Assembly: GCA_023416735.1 (NCBI GenBank)
Contig: JAEZGX010000027.1
Location: 1 to 47,596 of the forward strand
Direction of reading: 5' to 3'
Source: Verrucomicrobiota bacterium
Lineage (GTDB): Bacteria > Verrucomicrobiota > Verrucomicrobiia > Opitutales > Opitutaceae
Length of the DNA stretch: 47,596 bases
In this document: piece by piece, positions 17,027-25,119 of the stretch
How the letters are laid out: every line of letters begins with the position of its first letter
Numbering within the stretch: position 1 is the first letter of the stretch
Made by a program: the position numbers and the translations under genes
Notes under the pieces: model-generated
Told to the model about the DNA's origin: nothing
Seen by the model: only the letters and a program-made list of their open reading frames with translations
The model's database searches: none

Positions 17027-18130
17027 ATGGCGGATACCGATCAGGATCAAAAAACCGAGCAGCCGACCGAGAAGAAGCTCAATGAAGCTTGGGATCGCGG
17101 TCAGTTTGCGCGCTCTCCCGAGCTCTCGGTTTTGTTGCTGCTGGCGGCCGTCATTGGAGCGCTTGGTTTCACCGCAAAAGCCGCTTCGCGCGACATCGCC
17201 GAATACGCGACGAGCATGTTCACGCAGTTCACGTCGATGCCGGTCGAGCGCGACACGATCAACATCCAGCTCAACGAAGCCTTGCTCACCAGCGGTCGCG
17301 CGCTCGCCCCGATGCTTTGCGCGTGCGTCGGCGCCGCTCTCCTGGCGGGCGGCTTGCAAAGCGGGTTCCGGATGTCGCCCAACGCCATCGGTTTCAAACC
17401 CGAGAAACTCAACCCCGTCACGGGATTCTCCAACATCTTCAACAAGTCCGCCTTCGTGAAGGCCGGCGTCGAATTGCTGAAACTCGTCGCCATCGGCAGC
17501 GCGCTCTATCTCGGCGTGCGCGGGCTCATGCTCGACCCGCTGTTCAGCGCCCCGGTCGAAGCCGGTTATCTCGGCCAATTTCTGCTGAACGCCTCGCTTA
17601 TCTTTCTCACCCGGCTGGCGCTCGCGCTCGGCGTCGTCACCGCGATCAGCTATGGTTACGAGAAGTTCAAGACCGCTCGTCAGCTGATGATGACGAAGCA
17701 GGAGGTGAAGGATGAGCACAAGAACGCCGAAGGCAGTGCGCAGGCCAAGTCCGCGATGCGCCGCATGGCCCGCCGGCTCCTGCAAAAACAAATGCTTTCC
17801 GCCGTGCCGACCGCCGACGTGGTCGTCACCAACCCGACCCACTTCGCCGTCGCGCTGAAATACGAGCGCGGCAAAGACAGCGCCCCGATCGTTCTCGCGA
17901 AGGGCGAGAACCGTTTCGCCCAACGCATCAAAGCCCTCGCGGCCGAACACGGCGTTCCCACCGTGGAAAACAAGCCGGTCGCGCGCATGCTTTTCGCGCT
18001 CGGCAAAGTCGGCGAAGCGATCCCGGCCGAACTCTATCAGGCGGTCGCGGGCATCCTCGCCGTCGTGTATCGGACGCACCGATACTACTTCCACCGGCTC
18101 AAGGCCCGGCGGCTCGAGCAAATCGCGTGA
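17027..18130 (+). CDS. flhB: Flagellar export apparatus protein FlhB
   Basis: Membrane component of the flagellar type III export gate that switches substrate class by self-cleavage. 367 residues from ATG 17027; a GTG at 17018 would add three residues but would overlap the predicted transcription start. The N-terminus is classic (DTDQDQKTEQPTEKKL.EA...GQ.ARSPEL), followed by four hydrophobic segments, a charged linker, and the autocleavage motif NPTH within VVVTNPTHFAVALKYE. The cytoplasmic domain after it is complete (APIVLAKGE, VENKPVARMLFA). First gene of the flagellar block, behind a sigma-54 promoter. Confidence 0.96.
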   Translation: MADTDQDQKTEQPTEKKLNEAWDRGQFARSPELSVLLLLAAVIGALGFTAKAASRDIAEYATSMFTQFTSMPVERDTINIQLNEALLTSGRALAPMLCACVGAALLAGGLQSGFRMSPNAIGFKPEKLNPVTGFSNIFNKSAFVKAGVELLKLVAIGSALYLGVRGLMLDPLFSAPVEAGYLGQFLLNASLIFLTRLALALGVVTAISYGYEKFKTARQLMMTKQEVKDEHKNAEGSAQAKSAMRRMARRLLQKQMLSAVPTADVVVTNPTHFAVALKYERGKDSAPIVLAKGENRFAQRIKALAAEHGVPTVENKPVARMLFALGKVGEAIPAELYQAVAGILAVVYRTHRYYFHRLKARRLEQIA

Positions 18131-18200
18131 GGACCGACCCGATGAATCTCGTCATTCACACTCACGCGAAGGCTAGCCGGAGGTTGATGCGCTGATCGCC

Positions 18201-20387
18201 ATGGTCGCTCCCGCCGCCACCGTCAGCAGTCCCGTCAACGCGCTCATGAAGCGCGCCGACCTCCTGTTCACGGGCGGCCTGTTCGTCACCGTCCTACTGC
18301 TGATCATGCCGATTCCGACGGCGCTGCTGGACCTGTTCCTCGCGCTGAACATCGGCCTCTCGCTGCTCGTCCTGCTCGCGATCGTCTATGTGAAGGAGCC
18401 GCCGGAGTTCTCGAGTTTTCCGACGCTTCTCCTCGCGCTCACGCTCTTCCGGCTCGCTCTCAACATCAGCTCGACGCGCCAGGTGCTCGTCAACGGCTAC
18501 GCCGGCCAGGTGATCGATGCCTTCGGCCACTTCGTCATTCAGGGCAACTACATCGTCGGCGCCGTCGTGTTCCTGATTCTCGTCGTGATCAACTTCGTCG
18601 TGATCACGAAAGGCGCCGGCCGTATCGCCGAAGTGAGCGCGCGTTTCACCCTGGACGCTCTTCCCGGTAAACAGATGGCCATCGATGCCGAGCTCAACGC
18701 CGGCATCATCGACGAGGTTCAAGCCACCGCGCGTCGCTTGAAGGTGCAAAAAGAAGCCGACTTCTACGGCGCGATGGACGGCGCGTCGAAATTCGTCCGC
18801 GGCGATGCGATCGCCGGCATCATCATCACGCTCGTCAACGTCATCGGTGGTTTCGCCATCGGCGTCCTGCAGATGGGCATGTCGCTCGGTGAAGCGCTGC
18901 AAAAATTCACGCTGCTCTCGATCGGCGACGGCCTCGTTTCCCAGATTCCTGCGCTGATCCTCTCGGTGGGGGCGGGCTTACTCGTCACGCGCGCGGCGGA
19001 AAACAACAACCTCGGTTCGCAACTCGCGAGCCAGCTCCTCCGCTATCCGCGCGCCATCAAGATCGTCGCGGGGATGCTTCTTCTCTTCGGCTTCATGCCC
19101 GGCATGCCGATGCTGCCGTTCGTCGTTCTCGCCGGGATCGCCGCTTTCATCGGCAAGATCGTCAAGGAACAGGATGCCGCCTCCGGCCAAGGGAACGGCG
19201 CCGAAGCCGGGTCCGGGAAGTCTGCGAAAACCGCGGACGGAAAGGCCGGCGCGGAGGGCAACAACAGCAGTGGCACGTCCGCTCCCGCCACCCCGCCGGC
19301 GACCGAGGACGTGCGAAAGCTCATCGAGGTCGATGTCTTCGCGATCGAGATCGGTTACGGCCTCCTCAATCTCGCCAATGCCAAGACCGGTGGCGATCTC
19401 CTCGCGCGCGTCACCGGCGTGCGCAAAACGCTCGCGCGCGAAAAAGGCATCGTCGTTCCGCCGATCTCCGTGCGCGACAACCTCGAACTCGAGGCCAACG
19501 ACTACCGTTTCCTCCTGCGCGGAAAACCGCTCGCGCGCGGCAATCTCCATCCCGGCCGCCTGCTGGCGATGAATGTTTCCGCGAGCAAGGTTCGTCTGCG
19601 CGGCGTGCCCACGCGCGAGCCGGTGTTCAATCTCGACGCCACCTGGATCGACGATGCCGAAAAGAAGACCGCCGAAATCAACGGCTACACGGTCGTCGAT
19701 CCCGCGTCGGTGCTCATCACGCATCTGTCCGAAACGCTGAAGGCCCACGCACACCACCTGCTCGGACGCCAGGAAGTGCAGTCGCTCGTCGATCACCTCA
19801 AGCAGTCGCAGCCCGCGCTCGTCGCCGAGCTCCTGCCCGACCTTGTATCCCTGGGCATCATCCAGCGCGTTCTGCAGAACCTGCTGCGGGAGAACATCGC
19901 GATCGTCAACCTGCCGCTCATCCTCGAAGGCATCGGCGACTTCGCGGCGTTGTCGAAGAACCCCGACGATCTCAGCGAGCTCATTCGGCGCCGCCTCGGC
20001 TTGTATTTCGTTCCCGAATACGAGTGCCGCCCGGGTGTCGTGCGCGCCGCCACGCTCGACCCGCGCCTCGAGCAATGGCTGGGCTCGAAAGTGCAGCGTT
20101 CCGCGACCGATGTCGGACTGGCGCTCGACCCGGCGACCACGCGCCACCTGCTCGAAGAACTCAACCGCCGCACCAGCGGCCTCGTCGGCGAAGGCCTGCC
20201 GCCGATCCTGGTCGTCTCGACCGAAGTGCGCCTGCCGCTCAAACGCTTCTTCGAATCCTCGTTCCCGCGCCTCACGGTGCTCGCGTTCCAGGAATTGCCG
20301 ACCGCCACCGAAATCGAAAACGCCGGAATCGTCACCGCGCCGCCGCACCTCGCGCGCGCCGAAGCCCCGCTGAAAGCCGCCGCCTAA
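18201..20387 (+). CDS. flhA: Flagellar export apparatus protein FlhA
   Basis: Major gate and substrate-docking subunit of the flagellar export apparatus. 728 residues: an N-terminal membrane domain with about eight helices and the FHIPEP signature region (ALPGKQMAIDAELNAGIIDE), then an unusually Gly/Ser/Ala-rich linker (about residues 325-370), then the cytoplasmic domain. It follows flhB by 70 bp. A perfect GGAGG (18179-18183) lies 17 bases before the ATG, too far for the usual spacing; an in-frame CTG at 18192 is better spaced, and a two-codon ORF (ATG CGC TGA, 18187-18195) lies in between. The ATG is kept because MVAPAA... reads like a normal N-terminus. Confidence 0.95.
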   Translation: MVAPAATVSSPVNALMKRADLLFTGGLFVTVLLLIMPIPTALLDLFLALNIGLSLLVLLAIVYVKEPPEFSSFPTLLLALTLFRLALNISSTRQVLVNGYAGQVIDAFGHFVIQGNYIVGAVVFLILVVINFVVITKGAGRIAEVSARFTLDALPGKQMAIDAELNAGIIDEVQATARRLKVQKEADFYGAMDGASKFVRGDAIAGIIITLVNVIGGFAIGVLQMGMSLGEALQKFTLLSIGDGLVSQIPALILSVGAGLLVTRAAENNNLGSQLASQLLRYPRAIKIVAGMLLLFGFMPGMPMLPFVVLAGIAAFIGKIVKEQDAASGQGNGAEAGSGKSAKTADGKAGAEGNNSSGTSAPATPPATEDVRKLIEVDVFAIEIGYGLLNLANAKTGGDLLARVTGVRKTLAREKGIVVPPISVRDNLELEANDYRFLLRGKPLARGNLHPGRLLAMNVSASKVRLRGVPTREPVFNLDATWIDDAEKKTAEINGYTVVDPASVLITHLSETLKAHAHHLLGRQEVQSLVDHLKQSQPALVAELLPDLVSLGIIQRVLQNLLRENIAIVNLPLILEGIGDFAALSKNPDDLSELIRRRLGLYFVPEYECRPGVVRAATLDPRLEQWLGSKVQRSATDVGLALDPATTRHLLEELNRRTSGLVGEGLPPILVVSTEVRLPLKRFFESSFPRLTVLAFQELPTATEIENAGIVTAPPHLARAEAPLKAAA

Positions 20388-20390
20388 CCG

Positions 20391-21491
20391 ATGCCCTCGT
20401 CCTCGACACGGCCTGCTCCGGGCTCCTGCTTCAAGTTCACCGTTCGCTCTGCGGAGGAAGCCGTCGCGGCCATCCGCGACAAGCTCGGCGAGAATGCGCG
20501 CGTGCTCTCCGTCCGCTCCGTCGAACCGAAGGGCCTGCGCAAGCTTTTCTCCGGTGCCCGGCTCGAGGTCATCGCCCAAACCGCCTCCGCTGCCGAAGAG
20601 CCCGCCGCCGCGCCAAACGCGCCCGTGTCACGACCGGTGCGCGAGGAATCCGCTTCACTGTCCGCGGTGTCCGCCGAGCCCGCGTTGCCGGAGGTCGCCG
20701 CGGTTGTCGAATCGCGTCCGCGTATCGACATTCGGCATACGCCGATCGGCCTCACCGATCTTCTGCGTCGCTCCGGCCTGACCGAAACGGCGCTGAACCG
20801 CCTTCAATCCGGTTCCGATTGGCGCGAAATCAACCGGCTCCCGCTGCACCGCGCCCTCGCCGAAACCTCACGGCTGCTCCGCGAACGCGCCGAGTCGCGT
20901 CCGACGCGTGCTCCGATTTCGCGCGCCGCGTTTCTCGGCACTTCCGGTGTCGGTCGCACCACCGCCCTGTGCAAATGGCTCTCGCTCGAGGTGTTTCGCC
21001 GCGCCCGCACCGGCCACGTCGTCACGATCGAATTCGATCGTCCCAACCCGCTCGGCCCGCTGCCCGTGTTCGCCGAAGCGCTCGGCGTGCCGCTGGCGCA
21101 TTTCCCGTGCTCCACAGAGCCCGCCGTGCCGGGTGGTTTTGTTTATTTCGATCTGCCGAGTATCTCGCCGCGTCGTCCGATCGACAACGCCGCGCTTGCC
21201 ACCTGGCTCGATCGCGAGCGGATCACCGAACGCGTGCTGGTGCTCAACGCCGCCTACGATCGCCACGCGATGCGCGACGCCTACGCCGCCGGCCGGGATC
21301 TCGGGGCGACACATCTCATCTTCACCCATCTCGATGAGGTCCCGCAGTGGGGCAAGTTGTGGGACTTCCTCTTCGACGAAGAAATCGAACCGCTCTTCCT
21401 CGCGACTGGTCCGTCGCTCACCGGCGATTGCGAGGAAGATGTCTCCGGCGCCATTGCCCGCCGCACGCTTCCGGAGGGCCGCGCATCATGA
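20391..21491 (+). CDS. flhF: FlhF-like SRP-type GTPase with degenerate nucleotide motifs
   Basis: FlhF sets flagellar placement and number. The 366-residue protein has the FlhF N-terminus (FKFTVRSAEEAVAAIRDKLGENARVLSVR), a variable middle and an NG-type domain, and starts 3 bp after flhA as in many flagellar operons. The GTPase motifs are altered: the P-loop is GTSGVGRTT (183-191), with R189 in place of the essential lysine; DTAG is DLPS (254-257); and TKLD is THLD (312-315). The domain is probably weak or inactive in GTP binding, although the fold and THLDE region are kept. No flhG follows. Confidence 0.85.
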   Translation: MPSSSTRPAPGSCFKFTVRSAEEAVAAIRDKLGENARVLSVRSVEPKGLRKLFSGARLEVIAQTASAAEEPAAAPNAPVSRPVREESASLSAVSAEPALPEVAAVVESRPRIDIRHTPIGLTDLLRRSGLTETALNRLQSGSDWREINRLPLHRALAETSRLLRERAESRPTRAPISRAAFLGTSGVGRTTALCKWLSLEVFRRARTGHVVTIEFDRPNPLGPLPVFAEALGVPLAHFPCSTEPAVPGGFVYFDLPSISPRRPIDNAALATWLDRERITERVLVLNAAYDRHAMRDAYAAGRDLGATHLIFTHLDEVPQWGKLWDFLFDEEIEPLFLATGPSLTGDCEEDVSGAIARRTLPEGRAS

Positions 21492-21636
21492 GTTTCCTCC
21501 TTCAACCGTGTTGTTCTGCGCAAATCGAGAAGTCGTCGTCCGCGCCCGCGCTTTGGCTTTCGGCCGCTTCGATTCGTAGGTGCGCTGGGAACGACATCCC
21601 GTGCGGCGCTGCCGCGCGTTCCACATTTTCGACCTC

Positions 21637-21897
21637 ATGAAATTCGTCTTCCTCATCGGCGGAATTGCCGGATTTCTCTGCGCCGCGCTCGCCGGTTATG
21701 CCGCCGACCGCTCCGCCGATCGCATTTTCTTCGACGCCTCCATCGGCTGCCTCGTTGGAGCGCTGCTCTTCCGCTGGTTCTGGACCGTCCTCGTGCGTGG
21801 AATTCGCGACACCATCCTCGCGCGTCACGCCGCCGCCACCGCCTCCGCTGCTGCCGCTGCACCTGCGCCGGCCTCGCCCGCTTCTAAACACAAATAA
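21637..21897 (+). CDS. Small membrane protein in the flagellar operon
   Basis: 86 residues from ATG 21637 (MKFVFLIGG). Two hydrophobic segments (about 2-20 and 32-50) are separated by a short charged turn (YAADRSADRIFFD), followed by a basic stretch and an Ala/Pro-rich tail. A longer frame from 21580 reads through arginine-rich sequence and is unlikely. It occupies the place, between flhF and fliA, where flhG stands in many flagellar operons, but shows no ATPase motif. Family not recognised. The 145-bp gap before it contains no convincing gene. Confidence 0.6.
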   Translation: MKFVFLIGGIAGFLCAALAGYAADRSADRIFFDASIGCLVGALLFRWFWTVLVRGIRDTILARHAAATASAAAAAPAPASPASKHK

Positions 21898-21922
21898 CTA
21901 ACCCTTCGCTCCCGCTTCTCTC

Positions 21923-22711
21923 ATGAACTCCGCCGTTGCCGCAGGCATGGATGCCGCTCCCAAAACCGTCTGGCGCGCCTATCAGGGCGTGTCGCCGGGT
22001 GCCGTCGATGAAAAGGACCTCATCGAGCGCCATCTCTATTTGGTGCGCAACGTCGTCGATCGCATCAAACTCAACCTTCCCACGCACATCGACGCCGACG
22101 ACCTCTACAGCGTGGGCGTCACCGGGCTCATCGCCGCCGTCCGCAAGTTCGATCCCGAGCAGGGCTGCACCTTTGCGAGCTACGCCGCGATGCGGATCCG
22201 CGGGGCGATCCTGGACGAGTTGCGTCGCATGGACTGGTGTCCGCGTCGCGCCCGCGCGCGTTCGCGCAAGCTCAAGGAAACCATCATCGAGGTCGAACAG
22301 AAGCTCGGCCGCGCCGCGACCGACGAAGAGGTCTGCGCCGCACTCGGCCTCACGCAAAAAGACTACGCGAAGTGGGTCGAAGACGCGCGTCCGGTGACGT
22401 TCCTCGCCATCGACCACCGGGCCGACGGCGAGGAAGGGGAGGGCGCCTCGCTGCACGAGTTGCTCGCCGACGAAACCGACGTCACCGGCCGTGAAAACCT
22501 GGAGAAGCGTGAATTGCTGGAGCTTCTCACTCAACGAATGGCGGAACTGCCCGATATACCGAAGAAGATCCTCGCTATGTATTATTTCGAAAACATGCGC
22601 CTTGCCGAAATCGCCGCGGTTTTTGGCCTGACCGAATCGCGCATCTGCCAGATTCACGCGCAAACCATCCTCGGGCTCCGCGGCTATCTCCAACGCGTGC
22701 GCAACCGCTGA
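21923..22711 (+). CDS. fliA: Flagellar sigma factor sigma-28 (FliA/WhiG family)
   Basis: Directs RNA polymerase to late flagellar, motor and chemotaxis promoters. 262 residues with region 2 (LIERHLYLVRNVVDRIK, then DLYSVGVTGLI.AV.KFDP and F.SYA.MRIRGAILDELR.MDW), region 3 (RKLKETI.EVEQKLGR..TDEEV) and region 4 (helix-turn-helix MRLAEIAAVFGLTESRICQIHA). The order and the short region 3 are those of FliA, not of general sigma-70. An anti-sigma FlgM gene was not found; FlgM is short and could lie elsewhere. A pyrimidine-rich leader without Shine-Dalgarno sequence precedes the ATG. Confidence 0.95.
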   Translation: MNSAVAAGMDAAPKTVWRAYQGVSPGAVDEKDLIERHLYLVRNVVDRIKLNLPTHIDADDLYSVGVTGLIAAVRKFDPEQGCTFASYAAMRIRGAILDELRRMDWCPRRARARSRKLKETIIEVEQKLGRAATDEEVCAALGLTQKDYAKWVEDARPVTFLAIDHRADGEEGEGASLHELLADETDVTGRENLEKRELLELLTQRMAELPDIPKKILAMYYFENMRLAEIAAVFGLTESRICQIHAQTILGLRGYLQRVRNR

Positions 22712-22728
22712 CCTTTATGTCTTCGACG

Positions 22729-22784
22729 GGTAGCCCGAGGCGTCCCGGCCGCGCCGCGGCTCACCGAGGACCTTTCGCCCTACC
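22729..22784. repeat. Imperfect 56-bp palindrome between fliA and motA
   Basis: The outer arms (22729-22745 and 22768-22784) match in 12 of 17 positions, with GGTAG and CTACC at the ends, and a GCCGC-gcc-GCGGC core lies inside. Size and structure resemble mobile REP/MITE-like palindromes. It ends 12 bases before the motA start. Confidence 0.4.
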
Positions 22785-22796
22785 GCTTTTGCTTAC

Positions 22797-23660
22797 ATGT
22801 TGATCCTCATCGGAGCCGTCATCGTTTTTGCCTCGACGCTCGGCGGCTTCATGATCGCCGGCGGTTCACCGCTCGTGCTGCTGCACGTCTCCGAATTCGT
22901 CGTTATCGGCGGCGTCGCCCTGGGCGTGCTCATCATCGCCAGCCCGGCGCACGTATTGAAGGAAGTGATGCACAAGGTGAAGAGCTGCATCTCCGGAAAA
23001 ACCGCGGGCAAGGCCGAGTTCTTCGACATGCTGAAGCTACTCTATGAGATCTTCATGGTGGGGCGCCGCAACGGCCTGATCGCGCTCGAGGAGCACGTGA
23101 TGGATCCGCAGAAGAGCGTCATTTTTCAGCGTTATCCTTCGCTCCTCCAGCATCCCGAGCGCCTCGAATTTCTGGTCAACGGCTTGAAGCCCGTCATCGA
23201 CGGCAAAATCAAACCCGATCAACTCGAAGAGCTGATGACCGCCGAAATCGACGCGAAGCAGGAGGAGTGGGATCATCCGGTTCACATCCTTCAGCTCGTC
23301 GGCGATTCGCTGCCTGGAATCGGTATTGTCGCCGCCGTCTTGGGTATCATCAACACCATGGCCGCGATTGCCGATGGTCCCGAGATGGTCGGCAAGAAAG
23401 TCGCCGCCGCACTCACCGGCACGCTCCTCGGCATCTTCGCCGCCTACGGCTTCATCAATCCACTCGCGAACCGAATCAAATTCAACAACGCCTCCGAACT
23501 CCTCTGCCTCCGCTGCATCATGCAAGCGGTTGCCGGGTTCGCGAAAGGCCTCGCCCCGCTCACTGCCGTCGAAATCGCCCGCCGCTCGCTCGACAGCTCC
23601 GTGCAACCCGGCGCGAACGAACTCGAAGCCGCGCTCAAAGCCCTGCCGCCGGTGAAGTGA
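22797..23660 (+). CDS. motA: Flagellar motor stator protein MotA
   Basis: Proton-channel subunit of the flagellar stator. 287 residues, four membrane segments: two near the N-terminus (about 1-55), a long cytoplasmic loop with motor-contact charges (RRNGLIALEEHV), and two after residue 170. The conserved prolines of the ion path are present in GDSLPGIGIVAAVLG and GFINPLA. The long form with this loop is of the E. coli MotA type, suggesting H+ coupling, but coupling cannot be fixed from sequence alone. No sigma-28 consensus was found upstream. Confidence 0.95.
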   Translation: MLILIGAVIVFASTLGGFMIAGGSPLVLLHVSEFVVIGGVALGVLIIASPAHVLKEVMHKVKSCISGKTAGKAEFFDMLKLLYEIFMVGRRNGLIALEEHVMDPQKSVIFQRYPSLLQHPERLEFLVNGLKPVIDGKIKPDQLEELMTAEIDAKQEEWDHPVHILQLVGDSLPGIGIVAAVLGIINTMAAIADGPEMVGKKVAAALTGTLLGIFAAYGFINPLANRIKFNNASELLCLRCIMQAVAGFAKGLAPLTAVEIARRSLDSSVQPGANELEAALKALPPVK

Positions 23661-23673
23661 TCCATGCAGCCGA

Positions 23674-23769
23674 AAGCCCAGAGCCTAGAGCCTAGAGACG
23701 AACCGTGCGTCGCCATGCGGGCGGCGATGGTTTTCCTACTCTCGGCTTTGGGCTCTCAGCTCGGGACTC
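23674..23769. repeat. Heptad-repeat hairpin between motA and motB
   Basis: The left side holds 7-mers ending in GAGCCTA (twice, 23681-23694). The right side holds complementary-type 7-mers such as CTCTCGG and CTTTGGG (23739-23752). The segments 23672-23690 and 23739-23757 are complementary at 16 of 19 positions, so the unit can fold into a long hairpin with a CGCC/GGCG mini-stem in the loop. It fills most of the 118-bp gap and ends about 9 bases before the motB ATG. Confidence 0.6.
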
Positions 23770-23778
23770 CGTCTTCCC

Positions 23779-24588
23779 ATGGCTAAGAAAAAAGCCGCAG
23801 CTCATCACGGTGGCGCGTGGAAGGTCGCCTACGCCGACTTCGTCACGGCCATGATGGCGCTTTTCATGGTGCTTTGGATTTCGGCGCAGGATCAAAAAAT
23901 CCTCCTCGCCACGTCGCAGTATTTTCAGAATCCGTTCCGCTCGCCCATGGACGCCACATCCGGCGTGCTGCCTTACGACAGCGATAAAAAGACCGAAAAT
24001 CAGGGCGATAACGACGGCGCCAGTCAGGAGGATGTGAGAAAGAAGCAGATCGAGATGACGTTCCTCAACAGCGTCGCCGCCGACTTCTACCGCCTCCTGC
24101 ATCTCGACCAGGATCTCGCCGCCAAACCGATCGACATCCAGGTCACCAGCGACGGTTTGCGCATCACGCTTTTCGATCGCGCCAATCAACCGCTCTTCGA
24201 AAGCAACACCGCCGAGTTCACCGAGTGGGGCCGCTTCGTAATGCAAAATCTGTCCTGGTCGATCGATCGTCATCACTTCCGCGTCACCATCGACGGCCAC
24301 ACCAAGTCCAATCTCGAACTCAGTCGCGAGAATTACTCCGCCTGGGAACTCTCCGCCGATCGCGCCAACGCCGCCCGCCGCAGCCTTGTTCATTATGCCG
24401 TGGAGCCCGGACTGATCGAGCGCGTCACCGGTTACGCTGACACCCGACCGATCGAGGGCGAAGCAGCCGATTCCGAGTCCAATCAACGCATCACCCTCAG
24501 CCTCGCGTTGTCCGCCCGTTCCCGCGACCACCAGCGCATGACGGTCGAAGAAACCGCGCACGCCGCGCAACCGCGCCCCGCTTCATGA
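23779..24588 (+). CDS. motB: Flagellar motor stator protein MotB
   Basis: Anchors the stator to peptidoglycan and carries the proton-binding aspartate. 269 residues: a short basic N-terminus, one transmembrane helix (about 17-38) with D20 (AYADFVTAMMALFMVLWI), a linker, and an OmpA/MotB peptidoglycan-binding domain (about 140-262) with VTIDGHT, SRENYSAWELSADRANAARR and the late GYADTRP. Pairs with motA just upstream; its stop overlaps the next start by ATGA. Confidence 0.95.
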   Translation: MAKKKAAAHHGGAWKVAYADFVTAMMALFMVLWISAQDQKILLATSQYFQNPFRSPMDATSGVLPYDSDKKTENQGDNDGASQEDVRKKQIEMTFLNSVAADFYRLLHLDQDLAAKPIDIQVTSDGLRITLFDRANQPLFESNTAEFTEWGRFVMQNLSWSIDRHHFRVTIDGHTKSNLELSRENYSAWELSADRANAARRSLVHYAVEPGLIERVTGYADTRPIEGEAADSESNQRITLSLALSARSRDHQRMTVEETAHAAQPRPAS

Positions 24589-24839
24589 ATTCGTTCCTCC
24601 AAGGCAAGAAGACCCTCACCGTTCCGCCGCTTCGCGCCCCCGCCGCCACTCCGCGGATGCCCATAACCCCGACCGCGAAACCCGCGGCCAACACTGTATC
24701 CAAAAAATCGACACCTTGTCCCGGCGCGACGCCGACGGTCGAAGCCGTGAAAGAGGGCGACAAGGTGGTCCGCTTGGTCGTCGTTTGCTCCTGCGGCGAA
24801 CGCGTCGAGATCGAGTGCCTTTATCCCGCCGGCGTCTGA
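24585..24839 (+). CDS. Small CxCG protein translationally coupled to motB
   Basis: 84 residues, starting at the ATGA overlap with motB. A Pro/Thr/Ala-rich, probably unstructured N-terminal half (to about residue 45) is followed by a compact beta-like end, KVVRLVVVCSCGERVEIECLY, with three cysteines (CSC and EC) that could bind a metal. No signal peptide or membrane segment. Function unknown; the overlap suggests a role linked to the stator or flagellum. It could be a zinc-ribbon-like adaptor. Confidence 0.65.
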   Translation: MNSFLQGKKTLTVPPLRAPAATPRMPITPTAKPAANTVSKKSTPCPGATPTVEAVKEGDKVVRLVVVCSCGERVEIECLYPAGV

Positions 24840-24853
24840 GCGCGCCCGCAAAC

Positions 24854-24927
24854 TAGCAGAGCAACCCGCCCGCGCCGCGGGCGAGAGCATCTTCGTCGCT
24901 GGCGTGAAACGCTCACGCGTTCTGCTA
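24854..24927. other. 74-base three-way-junction element
   Basis: An outer stem TAGCAGA/TCTGCTA (24854-24860 with 24921-24927) encloses two perfect hairpins: CGCCCGC/GCGGGCG with a 3-nt loop (24867-24883) and GCGTGA/TCACGC with a 5-nt loop (24902-24918). It starts 14 bp after a stop codon and lies 160 bp before the flgF promoter. It may be a 3' end structure, a small structured RNA or a mobile palindrome. It is not a tRNA: it has no TTCRA loop and no anticodon stem. Confidence 0.45.
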
Positions 24928-25023
24928 CGGTGCAGCGCCCGGCTCGATCGTTTGGTCTTCGCGCAATCGCACCTTTTCTGAAGTCAGCCTCGATCGCGCT
25001 GGAAAATCCTGCCTCTTCGCCCT

Positions 25024-25038
25024 CCGGCAAGTTTTGCC
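25024..25038. promoter_or_regulatory. Candidate activator site upstream of the flgF promoter
   Basis: CCGGCAAGTTTTGCC differs at one base from the element at 16871-16885 and keeps the GGCAA-N3-TTGCC palindrome. It lies 66 bp before the -24 box. A further inverted repeat, GTGGTTT/AAGCCAC (about 25051-25067), lies between them. Confidence 0.5.
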
Positions 25039-25089
25039 ATCGAAGAGTGGTGGTTTCATAAGCCACAGTGGGACGGCGATTTGTGCACT

Positions 25090-25105
25090 TGGCATCCGCT
25101 TTGCT
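25090..25105 (+). promoter_or_regulatory. Sigma-54 promoter of the flgF operon
   Basis: TGGCATCCGCTTTGCT has exact -24/-12 spacing and matches the flhB promoter at 17 of 19 positions over 25089-25107. The predicted start is near 25116, leaving only about 4 bases before the flgF ATG. Confidence 0.8.
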
Positions 25106-25119
25106 AACTTGTCAACCGC

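Noticed and set aside
21488..21640. 50-codon ORF overlapping the flhF stop by ATGA
   Set aside because: The overlap is suggestive, but the peptide is Ser/Ala/Cys-rich without recognisable features and reads through a CTTTGG/CTTTCGG heptad-like tract. It is not supported as a gene.
24854..24927. tRNA gene
   Set aside because: The length and 7-bp acceptor-like stem fit, but there is no TTCRA loop, no anticodon stem-loop, and two extra bases between the T-like arm and the closing stem.
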